A stretch of 64,000 nucleotides of DNA, taken from positions 18,237 through 82,236 of the forward strand of contig CAIQWJ010000091.1 of the NCBI GenBank assembly GCA_903875575.1. Direction: 5' to 3'. Under the pieces are notes generated by a model. The model was not told where the DNA came from, searched no databases, and saw only the letters and a program-made list of their open reading frames with translations. Within the stretch, counting starts at the first letter, position 1, and every line of letters starts with the position of its first letter. The DNA is from an uncultured Acidobacteriia bacterium (lineage in GTDB: Bacteria; Acidobacteriota; Terriglobia; Bryobacterales; Bryobacteraceae). Below, one piece after another: positions 1 through 9,388 of the stretch. The translations under genes were made by a program, and so were the position numbers.

Positions 1-2
1 GA

Positions 3-1757
3 ACAAGTATTCCTGTGGCGTCGATAGGTTTGCCTGTTTCCGGAGTGACGCTGAACGCGCCACAGTGGCACGCGGAGGCCAATGGCAACCCGGCTTATTG
101 CGGCATTGACGGGGCGATGGCTCCGATGGATAAGAGCGCCACGGCGAAGTCCATCCGGTTCGCGGTGGCGATGCCTGCCTCATGGACTTATCGCGGGATG
201 CAATTGGGCGGAGGCGGGAATAATGGAGTGATCCCTGTTTTGACCGGGGGCCCGGGGCGTGGAAATGCATCGTATCTGTCGCGCGGGCTGGCGACGTATG
301 GCAGCGACTCCGGGCACCAGAATCCCCCGGGTGGCTTCGGCGGACCGGGTGGACCGGGTGCCGGCCGGGGCGGGCCTGGCGGAGGATCTTTGGCAGGCCG
401 GGGACCGCAGGGTCCGCCGAACGCGGGTGCAGTTGCGGGTGGCGCGCCTGCGGCGGCTGCAGGCGCTGGCCGGGCGGGTGGCCCGCCCCCGATGTCGGCT
501 GCGGCTTCGGCAGCGGCCAACGACTGGACTTTGAATGAAGAAGCCATCGCGAACCTGGGCTACATGCAGATGAAGAAGACACACGACGCAGCCATGGTGT
601 TGATGGAGCGGCTTTACGGCGCGCGTCCGCGCTTCAACTACTTCTTCGGAACGTCACAGGGCGGGCGTGAGTCGCTCACGGTGGTGCAGCGTTTTCCGAA
701 CGACTATGACGGGGTAGCGGCCGAGGTGCCGATCGTGAATTTCTCTTCGCTGATGCTGGCACCTGAGCTGATCCGCATTCAGGAGAAGCCCATTGCGAAT
801 TGGGTAACGCCGGCGAAAGTGAACGCAATCCGCGGCGAAGTGATGCGGCAGTGCGACAAGCTGGACGGGCTGGTGGATGGCGTCGTCAACAACTACATGG
901 CGTGCCGCGCGATCTTCGACGTGAAGCAGGGCGATAAGAATCGCAATCCGTGGGCCGCGAAGCGCTGCCCGGATAATATCGACCCGAATCCGCAGGATAC
1001 GAGCGCTGCGGCGTGCCTGACGGACGGCCAGATTTCGACGCTGAAGATGGTCTATTCGCCGTATAACTTCGCCACGCCGCTGGCGAACGGCGTGAAGTCA
1101 TTCGGGATGTGGTTCCCGAATACCGATCCATCCGGCAGCGGGCTGATTCTGCCGATTCGGTATCGCGGCCAGGAAGGCGCGGCGGCGGATGCGCCGATGC
1201 ACACGCATCTGGGGGTGGCCGGCGTGACCGGCATGTTGATGAAGGATCTGAGCGCGAATCCGCTGGACTACGTGGAAGGCGGCGCTTTGAATGCACGCCG
1301 ACTGGAACTCTCGCCGATTCTGGATGCGACGAATCCCGATCTGAGCGCTTTTTATAAGAAGGGCGGGAAGTTGATTGTGGTGATCGGAACGGACGATACG
1401 CTGGCATCGCCCGGTGCGCAGGTGGCTTACTATCAGTCGGTCATCGACAAGATGGGGCAGACGACGGTGGACGCGTTTGCGCGCTTCTTTGTGTTGCCAC
1501 AGACGGGTCACGGGCTGACGGGTCGTTCGTATGCGACGGACGGCGAGGGCAAGGCGGTTCAGTCGCAGGCGATTCCGAGCACGTACGACCGGTTTGGAAT
1601 TATCACGGATTGGGTGGAGAACGGGAAGGCACCGGGGAAGTCGGCTGTGGCAACAGCGGGCGACCGGAGTCTGCCGATGTGTTCGTATCCGGCGTATCCG
1701 AAGTATGTCAGCGGACCGGTGGGGGACGCGGCTTCGTACAACTGTTCGGCGAAGTAA
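3..1757 (+). CDS. Tannase/feruloyl esterase family protein, 5'-truncated by window edge
   Basis: The frame is open from base 3, with no in-frame stop upstream, so the true start and signal peptide lie outside the window. A GTG at 15 is only the first possible start inside it. Counting from that GTG, a serine-hydrolase nucleophile motif GTSQGG puts the Ser near residue 214. A charge-relay region with GTDD and TGHG lies at about residues 455-500, and the C-terminus is Cys-rich, as in tannases. The family hydrolyses ester bonds of gallate or ferulate conjugates outside the cytoplasm. Residues ~95-165 form a Gly/Pro/Ala-rich collagen-like insert that interrupts the alpha/beta-hydrolase core. A second paralogue lies at 60812-62398. 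Substrate is not predictable. Confidence 0.85.
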   Translation, partial: TSIPVASIGLPVSGVTLNAPQWHAEANGNPAYCGIDGAMAPMDKSATAKSIRFAVAMPASWTYRGMQLGGGGNNGVIPVLTGGPGRGNASYLSRGLATYGSDSGHQNPPGGFGGPGGPGAGRGGPGGGSLAGRGPQGPPNAGAVAGGAPAAAAGAGRAGGPPPMSAAASAAANDWTLNEEAIANLGYMQMKKTHDAAMVLMERLYGARPRFNYFFGTSQGGRESLTVVQRFPNDYDGVAAEVPIVNFSSLMLAPELIRIQEKPIANWVTPAKVNAIRGEVMRQCDKLDGLVDGVVNNYMACRAIFDVKQGDKNRNPWAAKRCPDNIDPNPQDTSAAACLTDGQISTLKMVYSPYNFATPLANGVKSFGMWFPNTDPSGSGLILPIRYRGQEGAAADAPMHTHLGVAGVTGMLMKDLSANPLDYVEGGALNARRLELSPILDATNPDLSAFYKKGGKLIVVIGTDDTLASPGAQVAYYQSVIDKMGQTTVDAFARFFVLPQTGHGLTGRSYATDGEGKAVQSQAIPSTYDRFGIITDWVENGKAPGKSAVATAGDRSLPMCSYPAYPKYVSGPVGDAASYNCSAK

Positions 1758-1758
1758 G

Positions 1759-2211
1759 GTGGAACAAAAGCCCGGCGAGATAAGTGCGTGGGGGCAATTG
1801 CGGCGGAGGAGAAATGCCGCGTGGGCGGTGCCACTGGCACTGGTATTTGCCACTTGTATAGTGATGGCGAACGGTGGCTCGCAGATGTTGCTCCGATGCG
1901 GCATGGGCCTTGCAGCGACGGCGTACGCGGTTTTGTATTTCAGATTCATTCAGTGGCCGTGTCCGAGATGTGGAAAGGGGTTCATTTTGCCCAGGCGCAG
2001 CGCGTTTACCATTTCCGAACGATGCCAGAACTGTGGCCTTCCATTTGGGCGTGACCCTGGTGACGTGAACCGGTTCCGTGAGAAGCAGCAAAGAGGCGAC
2101 GCAATAACAGCCGCCTACGACGCGGAAATGAAGCAGAGGAATCGAGACGCTTTCCGACGCATGATCAGGCGGCTAAGTAAGAAGCGACCGCCAACGGGAT
2201 TTCGCAGGTGA
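1759..2211 (+). CDS. Small membrane protein with C-terminal zinc ribbon
   Basis: A 150-residue protein begins at a GTG one base after the esterase stop; the reading frame is also open upstream, inside the esterase, but in a frame that is not coding there. Two hydrophobic segments (about residues 20-38 and 43-62) are followed by a CPRCG...CQNCG pair, a four-cysteine zinc-ribbon pattern, and a basic Arg/Lys-rich tail. This resembles small uncharacterised zinc-ribbon membrane proteins; no function is assigned. The last base pairs overlap the next gene (GTGA), suggesting translational coupling. The start is uncertain because no strong ribosome site is visible. Confidence 0.6.
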   Translation: MEQKPGEISAWGQLRRRRNAAWAVPLALVFATCIVMANGGSQMLLRCGMGLAATAYAVLYFRFIQWPCPRCGKGFILPRRSAFTISERCQNCGLPFGRDPGDVNRFREKQQRGDAITAAYDAEMKQRNRDAFRRMIRRLSKKRPPTGFRR

Positions 2212-2984
2212 GTATGTCAGCGGACTGCAGGGCGATGCGGTTTCAGTGCCTGGCTGCGATGACCCCCCTTTGCATCGTCGCTGTTTCGCTGGCGTGCGGT
2301 GGACGACATGACAATACCCGTGTGTCGCCTGATGTGCTGCTGTTCAATGGAACCGGGACGTCTCCGAATGACGTGGCAGCCATTGAAAAGCTCCTTGAGG
2401 GCAGTCGGATTGGTTATTCGACGGCGGACTCAGCGCAACTGAATGCGATGAGCGGGCCAAAGATGCGGGGCTACCGGCTGCTCATCATGCCGGGTGGGAA
2501 CTTCATCGACATGGGCAACAGCCTTACTGCGGGTGCGACCGCCAACGTTCGCAGCGCGGTGCGGGGCGGTTTGAATTATCTCGGAATTTGCGCCGGTGGT
2601 TTTCTTGCTGGGAAGTACAACCAGAACAGTCTGGATCTGGCGGGCGGTGTGAAGTTCGGATTCTATGCAGCCGAGAGCCGGGGGATTCGAAATGCGGCGG
2701 TGGCGATTGAGTCGCCTGGTTCGCCGACGCTCGATCAGTACTGGGAAGATGGCCCGGAGTTTAGCGGTTGGGGCGCGGTGGTCGCGATGTATCCGGACAA
2801 GACGCCGGCGATTGTGGAAGGAACGTTCGGGAAGGGCTTGATCATCCTGAGCGGGATTCACGCGGAAGCACCGGAGACCTGGCGGCGCGGCATGACGTTT
2901 CGCACGCCGGCAGAGGTGGATAACGGATATGCGGCGACGCTGATTAGCGCTGCGTTGAACAGGACGCCACTACCACATTACTGA
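2208..2984 (+). CDS. Lipoprotein with BPL_N / class I glutamine amidotransferase-like domain
   Basis: The 258-residue product carries an N-terminal hydrophobic stretch ending in a lipobox-like SLAC near residue 30, so it is probably a membrane-anchored lipoprotein. The body fits the biotin-protein-ligase N-terminal (BPL_N) / GATase1-like fold: a beta strand with LLIMPGG, then a nucleophile elbow LGICAGG containing a Cys, then an Ala/Gly-rich strand. A late motif SGIHAEAPETW provides a His/Glu pair. Proteins of this type are uncharacterised outside the cytoplasm. Start GTG 2208 overlaps the upstream stop; ATG 2214 is an alternative. Family assignment is by motif and fold pattern only. Confidence 0.75.
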   Translation: MSMSADCRAMRFQCLAAMTPLCIVAVSLACGGRHDNTRVSPDVLLFNGTGTSPNDVAAIEKLLEGSRIGYSTADSAQLNAMSGPKMRGYRLLIMPGGNFIDMGNSLTAGATANVRSAVRGGLNYLGICAGGFLAGKYNQNSLDLAGGVKFGFYAAESRGIRNAAVAIESPGSPTLDQYWEDGPEFSGWGAVVAMYPDKTPAIVEGTFGKGLIILSGIHAEAPETWRRGMTFRTPAEVDNGYAATLISAALNRTPLPHY

Positions 2985-2997
2985 TTTCTCGCTACGT

Positions 2998-3600
2998 CTA
3001 GTGCGCGTGGGAGCGGCCGGTGAATTCGATTCCGTACTTCTTGAGCTCTTCCGCATAGTACTTCTTCTGCAGAATCTCGAATTCTTCGCTGCCCTCGGCC
3101 ACTTCCTTCTTGAGGGAGCGGACCTTGTCGCGGGAGGCGCGGTCGGCCTTTTCTTCCACCAGAAGAATATCGGTAAAAGCTTTGACGATTTCGAGCCGGG
3201 CCTCATTCTGGTCCTTCTTCAAACGCAGATCGCGGGACTTGCGCATCAGGGCCACCAGTTTGTGCGAAATATCCGTGATCTTGTCGCGCGAAAGCTTCAT
3301 GCCGTCGCCGGTATCGCGGCCGGAGGCGCGCACGATCTTATTCTTCTGCACCAGGGTGTTCTTGATCTTGCGGAACATGTCCTGGTAGCCGATGCCTTCT
3401 CGGCGCATGTAATCGCTGTAGTCTTCGAGGATGTCGCGCACTTCGTCGTTGAGCTTGTCTTCAGCGGCAAGTTCGTCGTTAATGAGGGTGTCGACAATCT
3501 CGATGACGCGCTCAGGGGATTGTGTTTCCAGGGCGGTTCCGGTGATCCGCTGGACAATCTGGCGCGAGAGATAGGTTACAAATTCTCTGGGAAGAAGCAT
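2998..3600 (-). CDS. DUF507 family protein
   Basis: A 200-residue, highly charged and largely helical protein matching the DUF507 family, whose members are about 90-200 residues and have no known role. The start chosen is the ATG at 3600 (N-terminus MLLPRE); the frame stays open upstream to 3822, but that part overlaps the divergent MFS gene and has an arginine-rich, non-coding look. Two repeated halves are visible, each with an RxLVxxM or RIxxTxxE type helix and charged heptads, suggesting a duplicated DUF507 unit. Nothing in the neighbourhood suggests a function. Confidence 0.85.
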   Translation of the reverse strand: MLLPREFVTYLSRQIVQRITGTALETQSPERVIEIVDTLINDELAAEDKLNDEVRDILEDYSDYMRREGIGYQDMFRKIKNTLVQKNKIVRASGRDTGDGMKLSRDKITDISHKLVALMRKSRDLRLKKDQNEARLEIVKAFTDILLVEEKADRASRDKVRSLKKEVAEGSEEFEILQKKYYAEELKKYGIEFTGRSHAH

Positions 3601-3686
3601 CGTCTGGAGACTATTTTTCGTTAGAAGAGGACAGGGCCAGTGTATCATCGTGAGGTATTTCCACTCGGAACCCAAGCAAAAGACCC

Positions 3687-4961
3687 ATGGCCGCGGCACC
3701 TGAAACCGAAGCATCACGCACGGACGCCGCAGCCGCGAATTACACGTGGCTGCCCGCGGCGAGCATGCTGCTGGTTTCGCTGCTGAGCTATATCGACCGC
3801 AACGCCCTGGCCATTCTGGCACCCACGATTCTCCGCGAAACGCACCTTTCGGGCGAGCAGTATGGCATCATCATCGCCTGTTTTTCCTATGCCTACATGC
3901 TGGGGAACCCGCTGTGGGGGCATTTGCTGGACAGGATTGGGGTACGGAAGGGGATGTCGGTGGCGGTCGGGCTGTGGACTGTAGCATCCGCGGCGCATGC
4001 CTGGGCGAGTGGTTTCTGGAGCTTCGCGATCATGCGGGCGCTGCTGGGGGCTGGCGAGGGCGCTACCTTCCCCGGAGGGCTGCGCACGGTGGCGCAGACG
4101 CTGCCGCCTTCGAAGCGCGGGAGGGGGCTGGCCGTGGCCTACAGCGGCGGATCGCTGGGGGCGATGATTGCGCCTCTGATCGTGACTCCGCTGGCGCTCT
4201 GGTTCGGGTGGCATGGGGTATTCCTGGCCACCGGGCTGTTTGGCGCTCTTTGGCTGGTGCTGTGGCGGGTGGTGGGCGCGGGGGTGGACCGCAAGCGGGT
4301 GTTCGCGGAGGAACAGGCTGCACCGGCAGCACAGCCTTTGGAGTGGCGCAGCCGGCCTTTGTGGGCCTACATCCTGCTTTACGGTGTGGGAGCGCTGCCG
4401 CTCGCGTTCATTCTGTACGATTCCTCGCTCTATCTGCATACGCGGTTTGGCTGGAGCCAGGCGACTCTGGGTAAAGTGCTTTGGATTCCGCCCTCGGCCT
4501 GGGAGATCGGCTATTTCGCGTGGGGCGCCATTCTGGACCGGACAGGGCCCCGGTATCGTGGACTGATTCTGGCAGCGACAGCTTGTGGAACGCCGTTCTT
4601 TTTTGCGCATTCACTCACGAGTGGCGCGGCGGTGCTGGGATTCATGTGGCTGGAAATGTTCTCTTGCGCGGGTTTGGTGGTGTTGTCGGTGTCCTATGTG
4701 ACGCGTGAGTTCCCGGGGAGGCAGGCCGGCCTGCTGGCCGGCCTGGGAGCGGGCGCATGGGGGGCGTCCGTGGCCCTAATGATGCCGTGGTTTGGACGGA
4801 TGTTCGATCATTCGCAATACGAACTGGCATTTCGCCTGGCGGCATTGTTTCCCTGGGCCGGGTATCTGCTGTGGCGGGGGCTGAGTGGCGGGGTGAAGTC
4901 AAGGCCGGGCAGGCCGGACCTCCCGAATGACGGTGCGACCTCCGCTTCCGGCGAATTATAG
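3687..4961 (+). CDS. MFS transporter, anion:cation symporter type
   Basis: The 424-residue hydrophobic protein has about 12 predicted membrane spans. The loop 2-3 motif GxLLDRIGVRKGM (near residue 80) is the MFS signature, followed by GxGEGATFPGGLR, typical of the anion:cation symporter (ACS) branch that carries organic anions such as hexuronates, tartrate or phthalate. It starts at an ATG 86 bp from the divergent DUF507 gene. The C-terminus overlaps the first possible start of the LuxR regulator. No substrate can be read from the context. Confidence 0.85.
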   Translation: MAAAPETEASRTDAAAANYTWLPAASMLLVSLLSYIDRNALAILAPTILRETHLSGEQYGIIIACFSYAYMLGNPLWGHLLDRIGVRKGMSVAVGLWTVASAAHAWASGFWSFAIMRALLGAGEGATFPGGLRTVAQTLPPSKRGRGLAVAYSGGSLGAMIAPLIVTPLALWFGWHGVFLATGLFGALWLVLWRVVGAGVDRKRVFAEEQAAPAAQPLEWRSRPLWAYILLYGVGALPLAFILYDSSLYLHTRFGWSQATLGKVLWIPPSAWEIGYFAWGAILDRTGPRYRGLILAATACGTPFFFAHSLTSGAAVLGFMWLEMFSCAGLVVLSVSYVTREFPGRQAGLLAGLGAGAWGASVALMMPWFGRMFDHSQYELAFRLAALFPWAGYLLWRGLSGGVKSRPGRPDLPNDGATSASGEL

Positions 4962-5019
4962 TTTTCGCGCGTTGTTGCCGATCAGACTGGGGAGGCGTGG
5001 GTATGTGCCCGCGAAACCC

Positions 5020-5730
5020 ATGGTCACAAGGCTCCCCGGCAACAGACAGATAACCAAAGCACGAAGCACGAAGACTGTGCTGATCTATTCACGGCACGCG
5101 GTAACGGCGGCGGGGTTCCGCACGCTGGCTGCTGAAGATTTTGGATTCATCTACTCGGAGTGCGACAACACCCCGGAATTGCCGGGGCAGGCGGCACTCG
5201 GAAAACCGGATCTCCTCATGGTGGATATGGACCGATCTGTCACTCTGGAACTGTTGGGTGAACTTCGGCACGTGACACCACGGACCGCAATCATCCTTTG
5301 GATTGAAGAGGTTTCCCCGGAGTTTGTGCGCCATGCCATCGAACTGGGAATCCACGGAGTCATCGGGAAGGATGCCTCTCTGGCGACTTGCACCGCGTGT
5401 CTCGCCGGGGTGGCGAGGGGCCAGGTCTGGATAGAAGAAGAACTGAGCCGGAAGCTCTTATGCACCCGAACAGTGAAGTTAACCCCGCGTGAAGGCCAGA
5501 TCGTCAGCCTCCTCACACAGGGCCTGAAAAACAAAGAGATAGCCTGGCGCATGAAGATCACGGAGGGAACAGCGAAAGCCTACCTGACGCGACTCTTTCA
5601 GAAGACCGGAGCGAACGACCGGTTTGAGCTGGCGATGTACGCGGTGCGCAATCTGGCGGCGGAGTCCGGGGAGTTCCGGCCCATGAGTCTTGGGAGTCTG
5701 AAGCGCGAAGGCCCGGCGGGCGACCGCTGA
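5020..5730 (+). CDS. LuxR/NarL-type regulator with degenerate receiver
   Basis: The C-terminal HTH begins at about residue 155 with LTPREGQIVSLLTQGLKNKEI, a NarL/FixJ helix-turn-helix signature. The N-terminal part has a receiver fold: the phospho-acceptor strand LLMVDMD and the conserved Lys loop GVIGKD are present, but the acidic pair after strand 1 is replaced by YSRH, so Mg2+ binding and phosphorylation are doubtful. The start is ambiguous: the frame opens at GTG-like 4927, ATG 5020 is used here, and GTG 5077 follows an ACCAAAGCACGAAG-type intergenic mini-repeat, which argues that the true start could be as late as 5077. Target genes are unknown. Confidence 0.75.
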   Translation: MVTRLPGNRQITKARSTKTVLIYSRHAVTAAGFRTLAAEDFGFIYSECDNTPELPGQAALGKPDLLMVDMDRSVTLELLGELRHVTPRTAIILWIEEVSPEFVRHAIELGIHGVIGKDASLATCTACLAGVARGQVWIEEELSRKLLCTRTVKLTPREGQIVSLLTQGLKNKEIAWRMKITEGTAKAYLTRLFQKTGANDRFELAMYAVRNLAAESGEFRPMSLGSLKREGPAGDR

Positions 5731-5750
5731 AATCAGCCGCGCCGAAGAGA

Positions 5751-6713
5751 CTATTTCTCAAAGATTTGCTTGGTGATGAACTCTTCGAGCCGCGTAATCA
5801 CGTCTTCCACTGCGTTGGTCTCGAGTGAGATCAAATCACAGGAAAGCGAGATCGCGACGATAGCCTCGCGATTTCGCATGGTGACAGACTGTTCGAGGCG
5901 CATGCCGGCAACGCGCTTCACTTCGGCAGTCATGAGAGGCTGGGGAAGCCGCTTCTCCATGATGCAGAGGATGCAGGGGCCGCGCCAGCGGAACAGGAGG
6001 TAGTCTCTGCCGAAGTACTCGGCAAGGTGCTGGCTGACGACGCGCATCACATCGTCGCCCGCATGGAAGCCGAATCTGGCGTTGATGGCGTCCAGTCGCC
6101 TGACGCCGAATACGAAAGCGCAGTACTTCTTCCGGTGTTTCCAGGCGGCGGAAAGGGCGTCGAGCGCCTGTCGTGCGTCCGGCAAACCGGTGACGGAGTC
6201 GATTTCGGTGGGATTGTAGTGCTGCGAGGGTGCCAGGACGTCGTCTTCTTTCCGCAGGATCTGGAGGCGGATACCGTCCAGGCACACGGAGAGCCGGGCT
6301 GCTGCGGCAGCGATCTCTTCACCCGTGCGAGCGGTAGTCACGTCGTGCTGGCTCTGCCGCAGGGCCATGGCCTGCGCTTCGGGAGATCGTGCAACGGACA
6401 GCAGCGATTCGGAAATCATCGAAATGGCAGCCTGGAGATCCTTTTCACGGGGGGTCAGTTCACGTTCAGAACCTTCGCCCCGATCCACCGCGCGGGCGGT
6501 GGAGCCAACTACCAGAAGGCCGCTGTCTTCGTCGTCTATCCGCGCGATCTCCTCGCGCAGCCGCCGAACCTTATTCTGAAAGGCCTGGAATTCGTCGTCA
6601 TCCTGACAGTAGGACTGGAGTGCCAGCCCTTGTAAGAGCATAGACAGCACGCGGTTCAGAGCTTTGGTTTGCTCCTCCTGCGGCGATTTGGAAGACTGCA
6701 TGGTGTTTTGCAT
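5751..6713 (-). CDS. GGDEF-domain protein with degenerate active site
   Basis: In this 320-residue protein, about 170 residues of charged, helical N-terminal region precede a GGDEF fold that opens with the canonical DSVTGLPD. The signature that should read RxGGDEF is RWRGPCILCI, so the catalytic/Mg2+-binding residues are missing and diguanylate cyclase activity is not expected. It may act as a c-di-GMP or nucleotide sensor or be structural; this is inference. No membrane segment is visible. It is convergent with the LuxR-type gene, with about 20 bp between the two stops. Confidence 0.75.
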   Translation of the reverse strand: MQNTMQSSKSPQEEQTKALNRVLSMLLQGLALQSYCQDDDEFQAFQNKVRRLREEIARIDDEDSGLLVVGSTARAVDRGEGSERELTPREKDLQAAISMISESLLSVARSPEAQAMALRQSQHDVTTARTGEEIAAAAARLSVCLDGIRLQILRKEDDVLAPSQHYNPTEIDSVTGLPDARQALDALSAAWKHRKKYCAFVFGVRRLDAINARFGFHAGDDVMRVVSQHLAEYFGRDYLLFRWRGPCILCIMEKRLPQPLMTAEVKRVAGMRLEQSVTMRNREAIVAISLSCDLISLETNAVEDVITRLEEFITKQIFEK

Positions 6714-6833
6714 GGCCTGACGCTGATGGACTTATCGGCAGGCCGGCAACTAAATATGAGAAATAAAAGAGAACGTGGCACGTCTAAACGGCGCGTGGCT
6801 GCACGGAAAGGTACCGGACAGGCGCTGGGCGGC

Positions 6834-9260
6834 TCAGAACTGCCGGCCCACCATCTGCTGAATGGGTTGCATCAACTCGGGCGAGCCCGAGAAGATCGCG
6901 TTGGGAAACTGCCGGGAACTGATGATCTGCTGGAAGATCTCCGGGCCCGCATTCACGTTCAGCCCCAAACCCGCCAGGTATTGTAACCGCAGGTTACGGT
7001 CGCGATTGATCTGCGCGGTCCGCATCCACTGCCGAAGGTCGGATGAATTCGCGGCATAGGTGGAGAGCAGATTCAAAACGGAGGGGAAGCCGACCTCGGT
7101 CAGCGAGTTCCGCACGGCTTCGTACTTCGGCTGCGCCAGTTTGGCCTGAAGGGCGTTCACGTCAATCGGGAGTTTCTCGACCTGGCCCATTAGAACCACA
7201 TCGTAGCCGGTGCCGTCCGTGTTGAGATTACCCCAAATGGTGCCGTTGGGAAATGACTCAAAGAACGTCGCGATTTCGCTTTGCACGGTTTCAAAGGAAC
7301 TCTCGTAAAGCGGCACCCATTGGGTGACGATGCCACCTGGATTGAGATGCTTCTTGCAGAGTTCGAAGTACTCGGTGGTGTAGAGCGAGGCCATGCCTTT
7401 CACCCAGGGATGAATGGGGTCTGACGTGATGATATCGAACTTCTGGTCCGCCGTCAGGACGAAATGCCGGGCATCATCGAAAACGATGTGCGTGCGGGGA
7501 TCCTTCATCACGTTGTGGTTGGCATCGGCGAAATACTTCGCGGTGGCAGGCGGGATGCGGGGTTCAATCTCACAGATGGTAATGTGCTCCACTTCCGGAT
7601 GCACGACGAACGATCCGGCCGTGACGCCGGCGCCGCAGCCCACAATCAGAATGGAGCGTGGATTGGTGTGCAGAATGGCCGGCAGGTGGCCGAGCATGCG
7701 CTGGAGGCTCATATCCTGCGGCTCGGTGGAGGCTTCCACTTTGCCGGTCACGTGGAAGTAGGTGGTGTTGTCTTCCCACTTCGAATACGCGATGGAAGAG
7801 TTCATGCCGTCCGTGGTGTAGAGCAGCTTCCAGTTGCCCGTGGTGGAGGGCAGGCGGCGGCCAAAGCCGATCAGCTTCCATGGCGTACCGGGCAAAGCCA
7901 CCGCGAGCAGAAGAGCGACAGCGAAGGCACCGATCATCTTCTGACTAAGCGATTTGAACGACAGGCCCACCAGCGCCGCCGCGCCCACCAGGCTGATCAC
8001 CATGAGGATCTGCTCCGAACCGTGGAGGCTCAGAGCCGGGATCAGGACCAGGCTGAACAGAACAGCGCCGATAATGGCACCCACGGTGTTGGCACCGTAG
8101 ATTTCGCCCACCACGCGGCCGGATTCGGCATCGCCCGCGCTTTCCGCGGCGCAGGCCAGCGCAATGGGAAAGCTGGCGCCCCAAAGAATGGCAGCCGGGA
8201 AGATGGGCAGGATGGAACGCCAGATGTCATTGAGGAAGCCCATCCACGGGCCAGCTGTGGAATTGAGATTGCCTTCCCAATACGGAAGCCAGTCAGCCAA
8301 CAGGATGCCCGCCCAGGCGATGGCCAGAGCAAGGAACACCTGGCAGTAAACGAGGAGAAGGCGGGGATTTCCCTTTTTCGCGGCGTAACGCGCACCGGCG
8401 GTGCTGCCAATGCCCAGGCCAGCGAGGAAGACGCCGAGAATGATGGAGAACGTGTAGGTGGTGGGGCCGAGCATCAGTGACAGGAGTCGGGTCCAGACGA
8501 CTTCGGCACCGAGGGCTGTGAGTCCGGAGATGCCGATGGAGAAATAAACGTCCCAGGGGCGAACACCGGCGGTCACAAGGCTGGTCGCAGGAGCAGCCTG
8601 TGATGGGGCCAAACGCGCCTGATCTTCGGATGAACCCAGAATCAGAAACGACGCGAAACCGATTACAAGATTGATGGCGGCTGCAATATAGCTCGCTACA
8701 GACATGTCATAAACGCGCAGCAGATAGAAACCGGCGGAGAAACAGCCGAGCACACCACCGGCAATATTCGCACCGTAGAAATAGCCCCACCACGCGGCAG
8801 CCGAGGGCGAAGCTTGCACCCAGCGGGCAATCAGGGGCAGCGTGGCACCCATCAGAATGGTGGGCGGCAGCAGGCAGATGGCGCAGCAGATACTGCGCAG
8901 CGCGGCATTTGGCAGGCCGCTGGCGAGTCCGGCAACATAGACATTCTGGAGCAGGGGCAGACCGAACAGCACCGCAATGCCGCAGATGCCGGTGCCGATT
9001 TCGAGCAGGGCATAGATGCGGAGAGGGTTCTGAGTTGCAGGAATCACGCGTGGCAGCAGCAGGCTGCCGATGCACATGCCGCCCATCCAGGTGCCGAGCA
9101 GCACGGCGATCGACATGGCGTTGGAGCCAATCACCAGTTGCAGGAGCTGGAGCCAGACAATTTCATAGATCAGCGCCGCGCAACCGCTGGCGGCGAAGAG
9201 TACAAGCAGCACAGGCAAGAGCCGGGCCGACCGGGGGGAGATAGAAGTTTCAGGTGTCAC
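6834..9260 (-). CDS. Fused MFS-like membrane protein / spermidine synthase-like domain
   Basis: The first ~460 of 808 residues contain about 13 hydrophobic spans, with repeated GxxxG-rich segments and the motif EIVWLQLLQL after span 1, repeated as EVVWTRLLSL mid-way. This marks two homologous membrane halves. The C-terminal ~300 residues form a Rossmann methyltransferase-like domain: VGCGAG (SAM/dcSAM loop), EIEP, DDARHF and SDPIHPW, matching the polyamine-synthase family. Such fusions are widespread in Acidobacteria and Deltaproteobacteria, but their substrate is unknown. True aminopropyl transfer is not established. Confidence 0.85.
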   Translation of the reverse strand: MTPETSISPRSARLLPVLLVLFAASGCAALIYEIVWLQLLQLVIGSNAMSIAVLLGTWMGGMCIGSLLLPRVIPATQNPLRIYALLEIGTGICGIAVLFGLPLLQNVYVAGLASGLPNAALRSICCAICLLPPTILMGATLPLIARWVQASPSAAAWWGYFYGANIAGGVLGCFSAGFYLLRVYDMSVASYIAAAINLVIGFASFLILGSSEDQARLAPSQAAPATSLVTAGVRPWDVYFSIGISGLTALGAEVVWTRLLSLMLGPTTYTFSIILGVFLAGLGIGSTAGARYAAKKGNPRLLLVYCQVFLALAIAWAGILLADWLPYWEGNLNSTAGPWMGFLNDIWRSILPIFPAAILWGASFPIALACAAESAGDAESGRVVGEIYGANTVGAIIGAVLFSLVLIPALSLHGSEQILMVISLVGAAALVGLSFKSLSQKMIGAFAVALLLAVALPGTPWKLIGFGRRLPSTTGNWKLLYTTDGMNSSIAYSKWEDNTTYFHVTGKVEASTEPQDMSLQRMLGHLPAILHTNPRSILIVGCGAGVTAGSFVVHPEVEHITICEIEPRIPPATAKYFADANHNVMKDPRTHIVFDDARHFVLTADQKFDIITSDPIHPWVKGMASLYTTEYFELCKKHLNPGGIVTQWVPLYESSFETVQSEIATFFESFPNGTIWGNLNTDGTGYDVVLMGQVEKLPIDVNALQAKLAQPKYEAVRNSLTEVGFPSVLNLLSTYAANSSDLRQWMRTAQINRDRNLRLQYLAGLGLNVNAGPEIFQQIISSRQFPNAIFSGSPELMQPIQQMVGRQF

Positions 9261-9388
9261 GCGAATTCATAATGATACTGTGCCGGGTTTCGCGGTTTGT
9301 GCGGAAGTAACCGGGCGGCGACGACTCCAGGGATCGGATACGCTAATCACAAGGTATAAGTGCACCCACGGGCGGGTGACCACTTCTT

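Noticed and set aside
7464..8480. 338-codon open frame on + strand opposite the MFS/spermidine-synthase fusion
   Set aside because: Translation is Gly/Ala/His/Arg-rich and unlike proteins; it is the antisense shadow of a convincing gene.
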